A stretch of 64,000 nt of DNA from Streptomyces sp. CG4 (GTDB lineage: Bacteria > Actinomycetota > Actinomycetes > Streptomycetales > Streptomycetaceae), in assembly GCF_041080655.1 (NCBI RefSeq), contig NZ_CP163525.1, positions 1,674,001-1,738,000 on the forward strand, in the 5' to 3' direction. Under the pieces are notes generated by a model that was not told where the DNA came from, made no database searches, and was given only the letters and a program-made list of their open reading frames with translations. Every line of letters starts with the position of its first letter. The first letter of the stretch is position 1. The position numbers and the translations under genes are program-made. Shown piece after piece: positions 27,552 through 37,165 of this stretch.

Positions 27552-28214
27552 ATGTCCATCACCACCCGGGGCCGTAGACGGCTGGCGCCAGCGGTCCTCG
27601 CGGCCGTCGCCTTCCTGACGCCCGCCTTCCTGCCGGCGGCCAGTGCTCACGCCGCCCCGCACTCCGCCCCGTACCCCGCTCCGCAGTCCGCCCCGTACGC
27701 CGCTCCTCGGGCGGCCGTTCACCCCGCCGTTTCCGCCGCCAAGCGTCTCAACATCACCATGCAGGCGCAGCAGAACAGCAACTGGTGCTGGGCGGCGAGC
27801 GGCAACACCATCGCGTCGTGGTTCGGGCGCAACTACACCCAGAACCAGTTCTGCGACGCCGCCTTCAACCGGCCCCAGGGCAGCACCTGCGGCAACTGGC
27901 AGGCGGCGTTGGACGACGTACAGAACGCCCTCGACTGGATGGGCATCAACCCCGGTACGTACGTGAGCGGTTATCTGCGCTACGCCACCGTGCAGAAGGA
28001 GATCAACGCCGACCGCCCCGTCGAGACGCGCATCGAGTGGAACTCCGGGGGCGGGCACATGCATGTGCTGTACGGCTACGACACCTCCGCCAACCAGGTC
28101 TACTGGGGTGACCCGTGGCCGTCCAACTACCGCTACAACTGGGGGGATTACGACTACTACGTGAACAACAACTCGTTCACGTGGACCCACTCGCTCTACG
28201 GGATCGGAGCGTGA
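27552..28214 (+). CDS. Secreted papain-like cysteine protease (C39/C70-like)
   Basis: 220 residues from ATG 27552, with GGAGGA just upstream. A signal peptide (about 1-34) ends near PAASAHAA, followed by a short Ala-Pro-Tyr-Ser repeat (PHSAPYPAPQSAPYAAP). The mature domain begins near 67. It carries the catalytic Cys C79 in QQNSNWCWAASGNTI, histidines H169/H171 in GGGHMHVLYGYD, and Asp D187 in YWGDPWP, the Cys-His-Asp order of papain-like peptidases such as AvrRpt2/C70. Extra cysteines (C101, C113) may pair. A secreted membrane-anchored partner follows 4 bp later. Confidence 0.85.
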   Translation: MSITTRGRRRLAPAVLAAVAFLTPAFLPAASAHAAPHSAPYPAPQSAPYAAPRAAVHPAVSAAKRLNITMQAQQNSNWCWAASGNTIASWFGRNYTQNQFCDAAFNRPQGSTCGNWQAALDDVQNALDWMGINPGTYVSGYLRYATVQKEINADRPVETRIEWNSGGGHMHVLYGYDTSANQVYWGDPWPSNYRYNWGDYDYYVNNNSFTWTHSLYGIGA

Positions 28215-28218
28215 CCCC

Positions 28219-29181
28219 ATGACCCCGATCCGCACGTCACAGAACCAGACCACATCGACCCGGACCACACCCATCCGGACCACACCGCCCCAGACGTCAT
28301 CGGGCGGCACGGCACCCCTCCCGACGTCACCGAAGCACCGCACCACCCCGAACCGGCACGCACCCGCCGGCCGCACCCCCGTCCGCACGGGCGCGGCAGT
28401 CGTGGTGTTCGCCGCCACCGCCGCCCTCGGCGCACTCGCCCCCACCACCGCCCACGCGGCGACGGCCGGGAGCTTCCCCCCGCCCTTCACCGCCGCCGAC
28501 ACCGCTCAGGCACGCGAGGCGGCGTCGGCCCCGGCCACTCTCCTCACCCTCTCGCGCTTCTTCGCCCGCGATGGCGCGATCGCGCAGAGCGCGGCCCGGC
28601 CGCACCTGGTCGGGCCGTCGGTGACCGTCTCCTTCCTCGACCCGGGGTTCGTCGCGGGACGCCCGGGCGCCCCCGTCGCCGACCCGCAGTTCGTCGCGAG
28701 CAAGGCGGTCTCCGCGGACGGCCAGGTCGCCTCGGTGTGGACCGTACGGACGGCGAAGGGGTGGAAGGTCGTCAACATCGCCACCGGCGGTGACGAGACC
28801 GACTACGTCAGCGAGGCGCACGGCTCCGGAACCGTCTTCCGGGAGCCGCAGATCGACGCCTGGTACGTGGTGCGCGGCGGTCGTGTGCTGCCGCTCGATC
28901 CCGACGCGCGGCGAGCCGTGGGGAAGGGCGGCGTGACCTTGGCCGCCTACCAGCGTCTGGTACACGCGAAGTACGGCGACAAGCTCCCGGGGTCCGCCTA
29001 CGACCGGGCGGGCAAGGGCGGCGGTTACGGCGGTACGGCCGCGCCCCCGCACGCATCCGCCGTACCCACGGCGACCACCGGGGCGGCCGTCACCGCGGGC
29101 GCCGCGGCCACGGCCGTCGCCGCCTTGCTCGGCGCCTGGTTCGGCGTGCGCCGTCTGCGGCGCTCGCGCCGCGTCAGCTGA
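28219..29181 (+). CDS. Membrane-anchored extracellular protein coupled to the protease gene
   Basis: 320 residues, family not recognised. A long Thr/Pro/Arg-rich N-terminus with TTPIRTT-type repeats precedes a hydrophobic export segment at about 57-82 (GAAVVVFAATAALGALAPTTAHA). The exported domain has FVASKAVSADGQVASVWTVR and VVNIATGGDETDYV. A C-terminal helix (AAATAVAALLGAWFGV) ends in RRLRRSRR, so it stays anchored. Starting 4 bp after the protease stop, it is translationally linked. It may be an anchor, inhibitor or substrate of the protease; this is inference. Confidence 0.7.
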   Translation: MTPIRTSQNQTTSTRTTPIRTTPPQTSSGGTAPLPTSPKHRTTPNRHAPAGRTPVRTGAAVVVFAATAALGALAPTTAHAATAGSFPPPFTAADTAQAREAASAPATLLTLSRFFARDGAIAQSAARPHLVGPSVTVSFLDPGFVAGRPGAPVADPQFVASKAVSADGQVASVWTVRTAKGWKVVNIATGGDETDYVSEAHGSGTVFREPQIDAWYVVRGGRVLPLDPDARRAVGKGGVTLAAYQRLVHAKYGDKLPGSAYDRAGKGGGYGGTAAPPHASAVPTATTGAAVTAGAAATAVAALLGAWFGVRRLRRSRRVS

Positions 29182-29210
29182 GCCGCCTCGCCGGCCCCGT
29201 GCCCCCATAC

Positions 29211-29247
29211 CCCCGTGCCCCAGGCCTACCCGGTCTGGGGCACGGGG
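29211..29247. terminator. Terminator between convergent protease operon and ABC gene
   Basis: A perfect 13-bp stem, CCCCGTGCCCCAG (29211-29223) with CTGGGGCACGGGG (29235-29247), has an 11-nt loop. It lies between the rightward secreted-protein operon and the leftward ABC transporter gene. Confidence 0.85.
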
Positions 29248-29327
29248 CTTGTCCGCCCGGCCCGCGCGGGGAATGCCGCTCCTCACCGAGTGTGCGTCCA
29301 AGGCCGCCGGCTCGGTGCCGTCGGCGC

Positions 29328-31208
29328 TCAGGCCGCCTCGTGCCCCGGTCTTGCGCCGGTTTCCGGTGTCTGGCCGGGGGCCGTGATGACCGCCATGCCG
29401 TCGGACAGGTGCAGGACGAGGTCGGCCTGGGCCGTCAGGCGCAGGTCGTGGGTGATGAGGAAGGTCGTGCGCCCGGCGGTGAGGTGGCGCAGCGGCGCCA
29501 TGATGCGGGCCGTGGAGTCGTCGTCGAGTCCGGCCGTGGGCTCGTCGAGGATGAGTACGGGCGCGGTGCGGAGCATGGCCCGTGCGAGGGCGATCCTGCG
29601 GCGCTGACCGCCGGAGAGGTGGTTGCCCCGTTTGCCGACGGGGCTGTCGTAGCCCCCGGGGAGCGTGCCGACGAATCCGTGGGCGTCGGCCGCGACGGCG
29701 GCGGCGAGGACCTCCGCCTCGGTGGCGTCGGGGCGGCCGTAGGTGATGTTCTCGCGGACCGTGCCGTCGAAGAGCATGCTGTCCTGCGGGAGCAGGGTGA
29801 TGTGCCGGCGCACCTCGTCCACGGGGAGTTCGGCGATGTCCCGGCCGTCGAGCAGGATGCGGCCCCGGGACGGCTCGTGGAACCGCAGCAGCAGTTTGCC
29901 GAGGGTGGACTTGCCGGTGCCGCTGGGTCCGGTGACCGCGACGAGGAGGCCGGGGGCGATGTCCAGACGCACCCGGTTCAGCACAGGATCGCCGTTGCCG
30001 GGGTAGGAGAAGCCGACGTCCTCGAAGGTGACGGCGCCCCGGACCGGCTCGGCGAGCGGCGGGACGTCCGGCCGCGGAGCCGTCTGCTGGACCGTGCCGG
30101 TGCGCAGCACCTCGATGAGGCGTTCGCAGGCGGCGGTTGCGGAGGAGGCGCTGACGACGAGTTCGCCGAGTTCCTGGAGCTTGGGGTGGAGATAGCCGAG
30201 GAAGGCGGCGAAGGAGAGCAGGCCGCCGACGCTGAGGTGGTGTTCGGAGATCTGCCAGGCCCCGGCGCCGATCACGGCCAGCACGCTGAGGGTCTCGACC
30301 AGTTCGCCCATCGGGCCGTAGACCGAGGACAGGCGGATCTGCCGTAGTCCTGCGCGCATCCAACTGCGTCCTTCGCGGTGCAGTTTGCTGCTCTCGGCCT
30401 GCTGCCGGCCGTAGGCCTGCACCAGGGGCATGTTGGCCAGGCTCTCCTCCAGCAGAGAGGCGAGCCGGCCGTTGCTGTCGCGTTCGGCGCGGGTGGCGGA
30501 GCGCATGAGGGTGCCGAACCATCGGGCGCCGAACCAGATCAGCGGGCCGGCGGCCAGTGTGATCAGGGCCAGTTGCCAGCTGGTCCAGAGGGCCGCCACG
30601 GCAAACACCACCGCCCCGACCGCGGAGGTGATCAGTTCGACGGGCGCGGACGCCACCAGCGACTCGACGGTCTCGATGTCGCCGGTCAGCCGGGAGACAA
30701 GGTCGCCGGTGCCGAAGAGGTCCAGGGCGTCCGGGGGCACCTGCTGCAGGTGCTGGAAGACGCGGTCGCGCAGGCCGAGCAGGAAGTGTTCGCTGGTCCA
30801 GCCGGCGAGGCAGCCGCCCGCCGCGGAGGCGACCGCGCCGGCCGCGGCAAGCCCCAGCCAGAGGGCGGCGGGTCCCCAGAAGGCGTCGAGGCGGCCGGGG
30901 GTGAGCACATCGTCGGTGAGGACGCCGACGATCCCGATCGCGCCCGCGTCGCAGCCAGCGGAGACCACGAGGAGCGCGGCGGAGACCAGCACGGCCGCGC
31001 GGTTGACGCTGACGAGCGGCCAGAACGTGCGGAACGCGGCCAGCGGCGAGATACGCGCGTGGCGCATCCGGGACGAGGCACCGGCCGGGGATGGGGCACC
31101 GGCCTGGGTTTCCGCTCCGGATCCAGCCGGGGCTTCCGCTCCGGATCCGGCCGGGGCTTCCGCGCCGGATCCGGCCGCGGACAGGGTGAGGGGTGCTGCG
31201 GTGTGCAT
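29328..31208 (-). CDS. ABC exporter, fused membrane and ATPase domains
   Basis: 626 residues from ATG 31208. The N-terminal 40 residues carry three copies of an 8-residue GSGAEAPA-like repeat, then a six-helix exporter membrane domain (about 70-360) and an ATPase domain. Walker A is GPSGTGKST, the signature LSGGQRRR, Walker B VLILDEPT, and the switch His is in LITHDLR. No C39 peptidase domain is present. A gene for a 40-residue basic peptide lies directly upstream on the same strand, with only a stem-loop between, so the peptide is a candidate cargo. Drug or lipid export is the alternative. Confidence 0.85.
   Translation of the reverse strand: MHTAAPLTLSAAGSGAEAPAGSGAEAPAGSGAETQAGAPSPAGASSRMRHARISPLAAFRTFWPLVSVNRAAVLVSAALLVVSAGCDAGAIGIVGVLTDDVLTPGRLDAFWGPAALWLGLAAAGAVASAAGGCLAGWTSEHFLLGLRDRVFQHLQQVPPDALDLFGTGDLVSRLTGDIETVESLVASAPVELITSAVGAVVFAVAALWTSWQLALITLAAGPLIWFGARWFGTLMRSATRAERDSNGRLASLLEESLANMPLVQAYGRQQAESSKLHREGRSWMRAGLRQIRLSSVYGPMGELVETLSVLAVIGAGAWQISEHHLSVGGLLSFAAFLGYLHPKLQELGELVVSASSATAACERLIEVLRTGTVQQTAPRPDVPPLAEPVRGAVTFEDVGFSYPGNGDPVLNRVRLDIAPGLLVAVTGPSGTGKSTLGKLLLRFHEPSRGRILLDGRDIAELPVDEVRRHITLLPQDSMLFDGTVRENITYGRPDATEAEVLAAAVAADAHGFVGTLPGGYDSPVGKRGNHLSGGQRRRIALARAMLRTAPVLILDEPTAGLDDDSTARIMAPLRHLTAGRTTFLITHDLRLTAQADLVLHLSDGMAVITAPGQTPETGARPGHEAA
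31110..31182. repeat. Three 24-bp tandem repeats in the ABC exporter gene
   Basis: A 24-bp unit built around CTTCCGCTCCGGATCCGGCC is repeated three times in frame. It encodes GSGAEAPA, GSGAEAPA and GSGAETQA near the N-terminus. The copies differ at few positions, so the expansion is recent and copy number may vary between strains. Confidence 0.7.
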
Positions 31209-31246
31209 GACCGGCGCTTCCTGGGCAGTGCCCGATCCGACGACGT

Positions 31247-31289
31247 GCCGGGGTCCGTCGCGCGCCTGTGCTGCGCGACGGACCCCGGC
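31247..31289 (-). terminator. Stem-loop between peptide gene and ABC exporter gene
   Basis: A perfect 17-bp stem, GCCGGGGTCCGTCGCGC (31247-31263) with its complement at 31273-31289, has a 9-nt loop. It lies between the 40-codon peptide gene and the exporter gene on the same strand. It could stop most transcripts after the peptide and let a fraction reach the exporter, giving much peptide and little transporter. Confidence 0.7.
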
Positions 31290-31326
31290 GCGGTCTGCCT
31301 GTGTGGTGGTGTTCCGCGACGCCGTA

Positions 31327-31449
31327 CTACTTGGCGGCAGCCTTCTTGTGCTTGCGGTGGTGCTGCTTCTTGTGGTGCTTGGCCTTGGCGGCGCCGCCGC
31401 ATTCCTTCTTCTTGGCCTTCTTGGCCAACGTGATCTTGGCGAAGGACAT
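31327..31449 (-). CDS. 40-residue Lys/His-rich basic peptide
   Basis: The frame starts at ATG 31449 with a strong ribosome site AGGAAGGAA (31457-31465) 8 nt upstream. The peptide has 14 Lys, 1 Arg and 5 His but only one acidic residue, and a single Cys (C17). It splits into MSFAKITLAKKAKKKECGG and a His/Lys-rich tail. The two glycines at 18-19 resemble a double-glycine cleavage site, but no C39 peptidase is nearby. The next gene is an ABC exporter. It could be an antimicrobial or signal peptide, a metal binder, or a nucleic-acid-binding protein. No known family was recognised. Confidence 0.6.
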   Translation of the reverse strand: MSFAKITLAKKAKKKECGGAAKAKHHKKQHHRKHKKAAAK

Positions 31450-32681
<1,232 letters not shown>

Positions 32682-32716
32682 GGCGCCTCTGCCAGATCGC
32701 CGGACGTCGGTCCAGT

Positions 32717-32916
32717 GTGTCGTTGAGTGATGGCTCATGGGCCCGGGTCGGGCCGCTGCTACCGGGCCCGTCGACGGCACCTGGAAGAAGGTCTTCACCG
32801 CCCTGCTCGCCCAGGCCGACGCCGAAGCCGACCTGGACCGGGTGGTGGCGGTGGATTCCGCCCTCGTCCATGCCGCCGTCGGCTTCCATGGCTCGCGCTC
32901 GGCGGGCACCCCGCGA
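32717..32916 (+). pseudogene. 5' remnant of an IS5-type transposase gene
   Basis: Two disconnected pieces of an IS5/IS1112-like transposase follow one another in different frames: VSLSDGSWARVGPLLP, equivalent to the 'LTDxxWxxxxPLLP' N-terminus, and DGTWKKVFTALLAQADAE followed by the first catalytic-Asp region AVDSALVHAAVG. The text between them in intact elements (about 60 residues) is missing, and nothing follows. A 3'-type fragment on the same strand lies at 48390-48531. Confidence 0.65.
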
Positions 32917-33534
32917 TTCCCTGTGCCCCCATCCAGTGACTCAGCCAAGAGCTGTCGTTTTTTTGTATGTGGCTCCAGTAGTGCGCGCTCTCGGGTCGCT
33001 GCTTCAATCGGCTCCGCCCGCAAGCCCCCGAACACAGAGGATCTGGCATGGATCTGCGCACATGGTCGCGTCCGGCAGCGGGTGTGGCGGTGATCCCCCC
33101 GACAGCCCGGCGACGGCCGGCTCTGTGGCGGCCGGTAATCCCTCAACTGGGCTGATCGTACGGCTCCCGGCACCCCTGGACCTTGCATTGCCGGCCACCT
33201 TACTCCCGCCGAAAGGGCCTTTCCGCAGTGCAGATGGTGGCGGCCGGCAGGTAAACCGCCTCCGCCCGCCCCCCCGGCCGACCCACCGTTCGGCATCCCA
33301 CCAAGCGGCCTTCCACCCAGCGGCCTCGTATCAGCCGGCCTCCCACCCAGCGGCCTCGCACCAGCCGGCCTCCCACCAACTGGCCTTCCACCAGGCCGAC
33401 TTCTGCCAAGCCGCCTCCCGCCAGGCGGCCTTCCACGTCGACGCACACGACTGCGCCACGGGCCGACAGCTGCGCAGCGAACGATGCCGCCATGCCCGTG
33501 CGCTCCACATGGAATCCCCGAAAGGGAGAACTCG
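32917..33534. other. 618-bp gap before the secreted paralogue pair
   Basis: No supported gene. It contains the decayed end of the transposase fragment, a poly-T run (TTTTTTT near 32961) unusual for this genome, and the 15-bp tandem repeat at 33296-33435. It ends with the ribosome site AAAGGGAGAA of the first secreted paralogue. The promoter of that pair must lie here. Confidence 0.4.
33296..33435. repeat. 15-bp tandem repeat, about nine units
   Basis: Units resemble TTCCACCAGGCGGCC (variants TCCCACCCAGCGGCC, TCGCACCAGCCGGCC), back to back in register. Because the unit is a multiple of three, frames stay open and would encode pentapeptide repeats (for example ASHQP on the plus strand and GGRLV on the minus strand). 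None of these frames has a convincing start or ribosome site. It lies 100 bp before the secreted paralogue genes. Confidence 0.8.
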
Positions 33535-34611
33535 ATGACAAAGACATCTCTGCGGCGCCTCACCGTAGGAAAGGCGCTGGTCGCAGGGGCCCTGTTGGTC
33601 CTGGCGGCGCCAGGGGGCGCGTACGCCAACACCGTGAGCGTCACGGTGAGATCCCCCGGCGCCACGCTCGGACCCACCGCCATCGACTCTTCGATCTCCA
33701 CCAGTGCGCACTGCTCCAGTGGTCTCATATCCGGCGGCGGGATCGACCAGGCCATCGGCACCGGTGCGGGCGTGAACGGCAACCACGCGCTGGGTACCGA
33801 GCCCAGCTCGGACGGTGCCACCGAATACACCGGCTCAACCGGGGTCGTCGGCACCGACGTGGCGTACTGGATCGCGAAGGGCGGAAGCGGAGGGCAGGTC
33901 AACTCCTCTTTCTCCACCACCCCTTACGCGGTGTGCTTCACCAGCAGCCTCATCAACCACACCCAGGTGGTCATGAACAAGGTGAACGCACCCACCACCG
34001 CGTCGACACCGGGTCTCGTGACGGCGACCTGTCCGGCCAACACGGCCCTGCTCGGTGGCGGTGCTCTGGTCACACCGGGCAATACCGGGAACTTCAAGGC
34101 GATCGCAAGCTTCCCCACCTTCAACAACTCCGCACACGACTTCGGAAAGAAGGCTGCTGCGGACGGCGAGACCAACCCCGACTCCTGGAGCGCCGTCGGA
34201 TGGGACAACAGCGCCAACACGAGCAACGAGACCTATGCCTACGCGATCTGCAGCGGTAGCGGCATCAACGTCAGCGGCGTCACCGTGAAGGTCCGCTACA
34301 GCGAGGCGAACGGTCCGAACACCGGGAGCACCGGCCAGAAGACAACCGTCGGCTGCGGTGTCGGGGACGGGAACCTGGTGAGCGGGGGCGCCGCCATCAG
34401 CGGGGGCAATGTGACCACCACCGACTTCACCGGACCGGGCTCGGCCGGCGACCACCTCAACGGAAGCTTCCCCAGCGACTCCAGCGGCAACCCCGTCAGT
34501 GACGGGACCACGACGGCGGCGTCCTGGACGGCGTTCACTCACACCGGCGGGATGGCGTCGACGGCCAACCACTCCGACGTCTGGGCGCTCTGCGCCAACG
34601 ACGGCATCTGA
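33535..34611 (+). CDS. Secreted three-module Cys-rich protein, copy 1
   Basis: 358 residues from ATG 33535. A signal peptide (about 1-32, ending GGAYA) is followed by three modules, each bounded by a Cys pair. Module 1 runs from CSSGLISGGGID to YAVC, module 2 from CPANTALLGGGA to YAIC, and module 3 from CGVGDGNLVSGGA to VWALC. Shared elements are C-x(3-5)-LxSGGG, SFP and a late SW(S/T)A. The modules look homologous, so the protein arose by internal triplication. No catalytic motif was seen. A paralogue with the same plan follows 138 bp later. Confidence 0.8.
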   Translation: MTKTSLRRLTVGKALVAGALLVLAAPGGAYANTVSVTVRSPGATLGPTAIDSSISTSAHCSSGLISGGGIDQAIGTGAGVNGNHALGTEPSSDGATEYTGSTGVVGTDVAYWIAKGGSGGQVNSSFSTTPYAVCFTSSLINHTQVVMNKVNAPTTASTPGLVTATCPANTALLGGGALVTPGNTGNFKAIASFPTFNNSAHDFGKKAAADGETNPDSWSAVGWDNSANTSNETYAYAICSGSGINVSGVTVKVRYSEANGPNTGSTGQKTTVGCGVGDGNLVSGGAAISGGNVTTTDFTGPGSAGDHLNGSFPSDSSGNPVSDGTTTAASWTAFTHTGGMASTANHSDVWALCANDGI

Positions 34612-34749
34612 GTCACCGGCACCACTGACCTGCGGGCGGGCACGACACCCGGGCACCCCGGTAGCCCGGAGCCCGACACCACGGCAGCCCGCCCGCAGCG
34701 CACCCGTCCCGCCGCATTCACCGCGTTGACACCAGGAAGGCAGAATTCA

Positions 34750-35868
34750 ATGAGGAAGAGGCTTTCGCGGAAGTCCGCCCTGGCGAAGATACTCGTCCCG
34801 GGTGCCCTGCTCGCCGTGGCGGTGCCCGAGATCGCGTACGCCGACACCGCGGACGTCACCGTGACGACCCCCGGGCCCACCATGGGTCCCGCAACCCCCT
34901 TCACCGGTGTCTCGTCCCATGCGGACTGCGGCCAAGGTCTCGTCTCCGGAGGCGGAATCGACCAGAACACCGGCAGCGACAGAGCAGGCAACGGCAACCA
35001 TGTGATGGGCATCGCGCCCAGCCCCGACGGCGTCACGGAATACACCGGCTCGACCGGGGTCGTCGGCACCGACGTGAAGCACTGGCTCGCATTCGGCGGA
35101 AGCGGGAGCAACTCCAGCCCCGAATTCTCCACCACTCCCTACGCGGTGTGCCTTTCCAGCAACCGGGTCAAGCACACCCAGGTGGTCATGAACAAGACCG
35201 CCGGACCGTCCGTCGGACAGACAGCGAAAACCGTCGTGGCAACCTGTCCGACCGGCACGGTCCTGCTCGGTGGCGGCGCCCGGACCACCCCCGCAATCGT
35301 CGGCAGCCTCAAGCCGATCGCCAGCTTCCCCACCTTCGACGACGCCGCACACGACTTCGGTCAGAAAGCCGCTGCGGACGGGGAGACCAACCCCGACTCC
35401 TGGACCGCCGTCGGGGGAATCGGCGGCGGACGCGACAGCGACAACACGACGTACGCCTACGCGATCTGCAGCGGAGACGACGTCAACGTCAGGGGCATCA
35501 CCACGACAGTCCACTTCCGCGAGCTGAGCGGCCCGACCACGGCGGGCACGAGCCAGACGGCGACAGTCGGCTGCGCCGACCAGGCCGGGGAACGCGACAA
35601 CGGCAGGGAGCATCGCGTGCTGGTCAGCGGAGGTGCCGCCGCCAGCGGAGGCAACGTGACGACGACCGATTTCACCAAGGCGGGGTCGGGCGGAACCCAC
35701 CTCATCGGAAGCTTCCCCAGCGACTCCGCCGGCCGGCCGGTCAGTGACGGGACCAGCACGGCCGCATCGTGGACAGCGGACATCCACGTCGGGGGATCGC
35801 CCTCACCGGACACCTACTCCGACGTCTGGGCGCTCTGCCTGAACCTCGATCACGACCACGCGGAATGA
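34750..35868 (+). CDS. Secreted three-module Cys-rich protein, copy 2
   Basis: 372 residues. The signal peptide ends near PEIAYA, then comes the same three-module layout as the gene before it: CGQGLVSGGGIDQ ... YAVC, CPTGTVLLGGGA ... YAIC and CADQAGERDNGRE ... VWALC. Long stretches match copy 1, for example HDFG(K/Q)KAAADGETNPDSW and EYTGSTGVVGTDV. Copy 2 has extra charged residues in the third module and an acidic/His end (DHDHAE). It is a tandem duplicate. The function is unknown; surface or matrix proteins are possible. Confidence 0.8.
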   Translation: MRKRLSRKSALAKILVPGALLAVAVPEIAYADTADVTVTTPGPTMGPATPFTGVSSHADCGQGLVSGGGIDQNTGSDRAGNGNHVMGIAPSPDGVTEYTGSTGVVGTDVKHWLAFGGSGSNSSPEFSTTPYAVCLSSNRVKHTQVVMNKTAGPSVGQTAKTVVATCPTGTVLLGGGARTTPAIVGSLKPIASFPTFDDAAHDFGQKAAADGETNPDSWTAVGGIGGGRDSDNTTYAYAICSGDDVNVRGITTTVHFRELSGPTTAGTSQTATVGCADQAGERDNGREHRVLVSGGAAASGGNVTTTDFTKAGSGGTHLIGSFPSDSAGRPVSDGTSTAASWTADIHVGGSPSPDTYSDVWALCLNLDHDHAE

Positions 35869-35965
35869 TCACGGCGGCCATGCGCTGAGGAACGCAGCCT
35901 GCAACCCCCGTGCAGGCCGTCCCGGAACACGGACACGGCTCCTGGACTGACGGAAGTGCCGCACC

Positions 35966-36001
35966 GGAGGCCCTGCCTGGATGTGACCGGCCAGGGCCTC
36001 C
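35966..36001. terminator. Terminator between convergent secreted-protein and GNAT genes
   Basis: GGAGGCCCTG (35966-35975) pairs with CAGGGCCTCC (35992-36001), with further partial pairing inside (CCTGG/CCGG). It lies between the end of the second secreted paralogue and the end of the leftward acetyltransferase gene. Confidence 0.75.
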
Positions 36002-36037
36002 TGCCGTGGCACCGCAGCGAACACTGAAGGCGAAGGC

Positions 36038-36994
36038 TCATCCGCCCTGACCCGCGGCCTTGATGAGCGGCGCGTCTCGGCTGAGCTCCCGGAACCCTAC
36101 GCCGTAGTACAGACCGCGCGCCGCGGGATGCCCGGGCGCGCCCAGACAGGCGACCGTCATGTGACGGGCCCCGGCCTCCCGCGCCAGGTGCATCCCGTGC
36201 AGCAGCATCGCCCTGCCCAGCCCGAGCCGCCGGTAGTCCGGATGCGTTCCGACCGGCTCGAACTCGGCGGTGCTGTTGGCCTCGTCGAGCCACATGACGG
36301 TCGATGCGGCCATCGTTCCGTCCGGCGCCTCCACCAGGACGTGCAGGTCGCCGCGGTACGGCGGTGTCCGCCGGACGTCCTCGTAGGCCTCGGCCGTGTA
36401 TGTGGTCGGAGCCCAGGCGTCCGCATGGGCCTGGACCGCGGCCTGCGGCCCGGCCTCGTCGGCGGTGCGGAAGCGGAATCCGTCCGGCAGCACCGGCTGT
36501 TCCAGGTCACTGAGGTCCCGCTCATTGAGTTGAGTCCAGGAGCCGGTGTCGCCGAGCGAGGCCGGATCGGTCTCATAGCCGTGCGCCGCCCATCGCGTCA
36601 GGGCGCACTCATCGGCGGCGCTCGGCATCACGGTGCGCTCGACGCCGACCGCCACACGGTCGTACCAGTCGATCACCTCGTCCACCAGCGCGCTGTGGTC
36701 GGGATGGACCTGATATCCCAGATAGGCGCCGGTGACGTCCTTCACCGACCCGTCGCTCCGCCTCACCCGGTGTGGCAGGCGGGCCCAGCCCCACGCGACC
36801 AGATCCGCGCCGGAGAACCACAACTGCCGCAGCCAGCTCCCGCCTTCGGATGCGTGCCCTTTGCCCCAGTTCCAGGCCAGCTCTCCGTACGACGCGTCGC
36901 TGTTCACCAACTCGGGGCGGACGGCCGTAACCCGCTGCGCCAGGCCCTGCATGAGCCGCACGTCCGCAGCGGTCACGAGCTCGGAGTCATCCAT
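36038..36994 (-). CDS. GNAT-family acetyltransferase, two-domain
   Basis: 318 residues from ATG 36994 (MDDSELVTAADVRLMQGL); the frame extends upstream to 37093 and an ATG at residue 20 of that longer frame is an alternative. The C-terminal GNAT domain has VGTHPDYRRLGLGRAMLLHG as acetyl-CoA motif A and GLYYGVGFRELSRDAPL as motif B. The N-terminal half (ELAWNWGKGHASEGGSWLRQ) is a second, degenerate GNAT-like fold. Two-domain GNATs of this kind are common in Streptomyces. Substrate unknown. Confidence 0.75.
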   Translation of the reverse strand: MDDSELVTAADVRLMQGLAQRVTAVRPELVNSDASYGELAWNWGKGHASEGGSWLRQLWFSGADLVAWGWARLPHRVRRSDGSVKDVTGAYLGYQVHPDHSALVDEVIDWYDRVAVGVERTVMPSAADECALTRWAAHGYETDPASLGDTGSWTQLNERDLSDLEQPVLPDGFRFRTADEAGPQAAVQAHADAWAPTTYTAEAYEDVRRTPPYRGDLHVLVEAPDGTMAASTVMWLDEANSTAEFEPVGTHPDYRRLGLGRAMLLHGMHLAREAGARHMTVACLGAPGHPAARGLYYGVGFRELSRDAPLIKAAGQGG

Positions 36995-37165
36995 GGTCCG
37001 CCACTGTGCCAGGGTCCCGCGAAGCCATCGAACCATTTTGTTCTTCGAGTTCGTTCTTCGAGGAACACCTGCGAGCGATGCCGGCAGGCTCACGACGGTG
37101 GATGTTCCGAGGCGCCCTCCTTGTCACGTTCTTGACGCTCACCCCGTGGCCACCACACTGCCCTG

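Noticed and set aside
29328..31208. C39 peptidase-containing bacteriocin exporter
   Set aside because: The N-terminus has only a low-complexity repeat and no Cys-His protease motif, so GG cleavage by this protein is not supported.
33296..33435. CRISPR-like array or pentapeptide-repeat protein
   Set aside because: Units are 15 bp and directly adjacent with no spacers, and the frames across them lack a start with a ribosome site and the A(D/N)LxX pentapeptide pattern.
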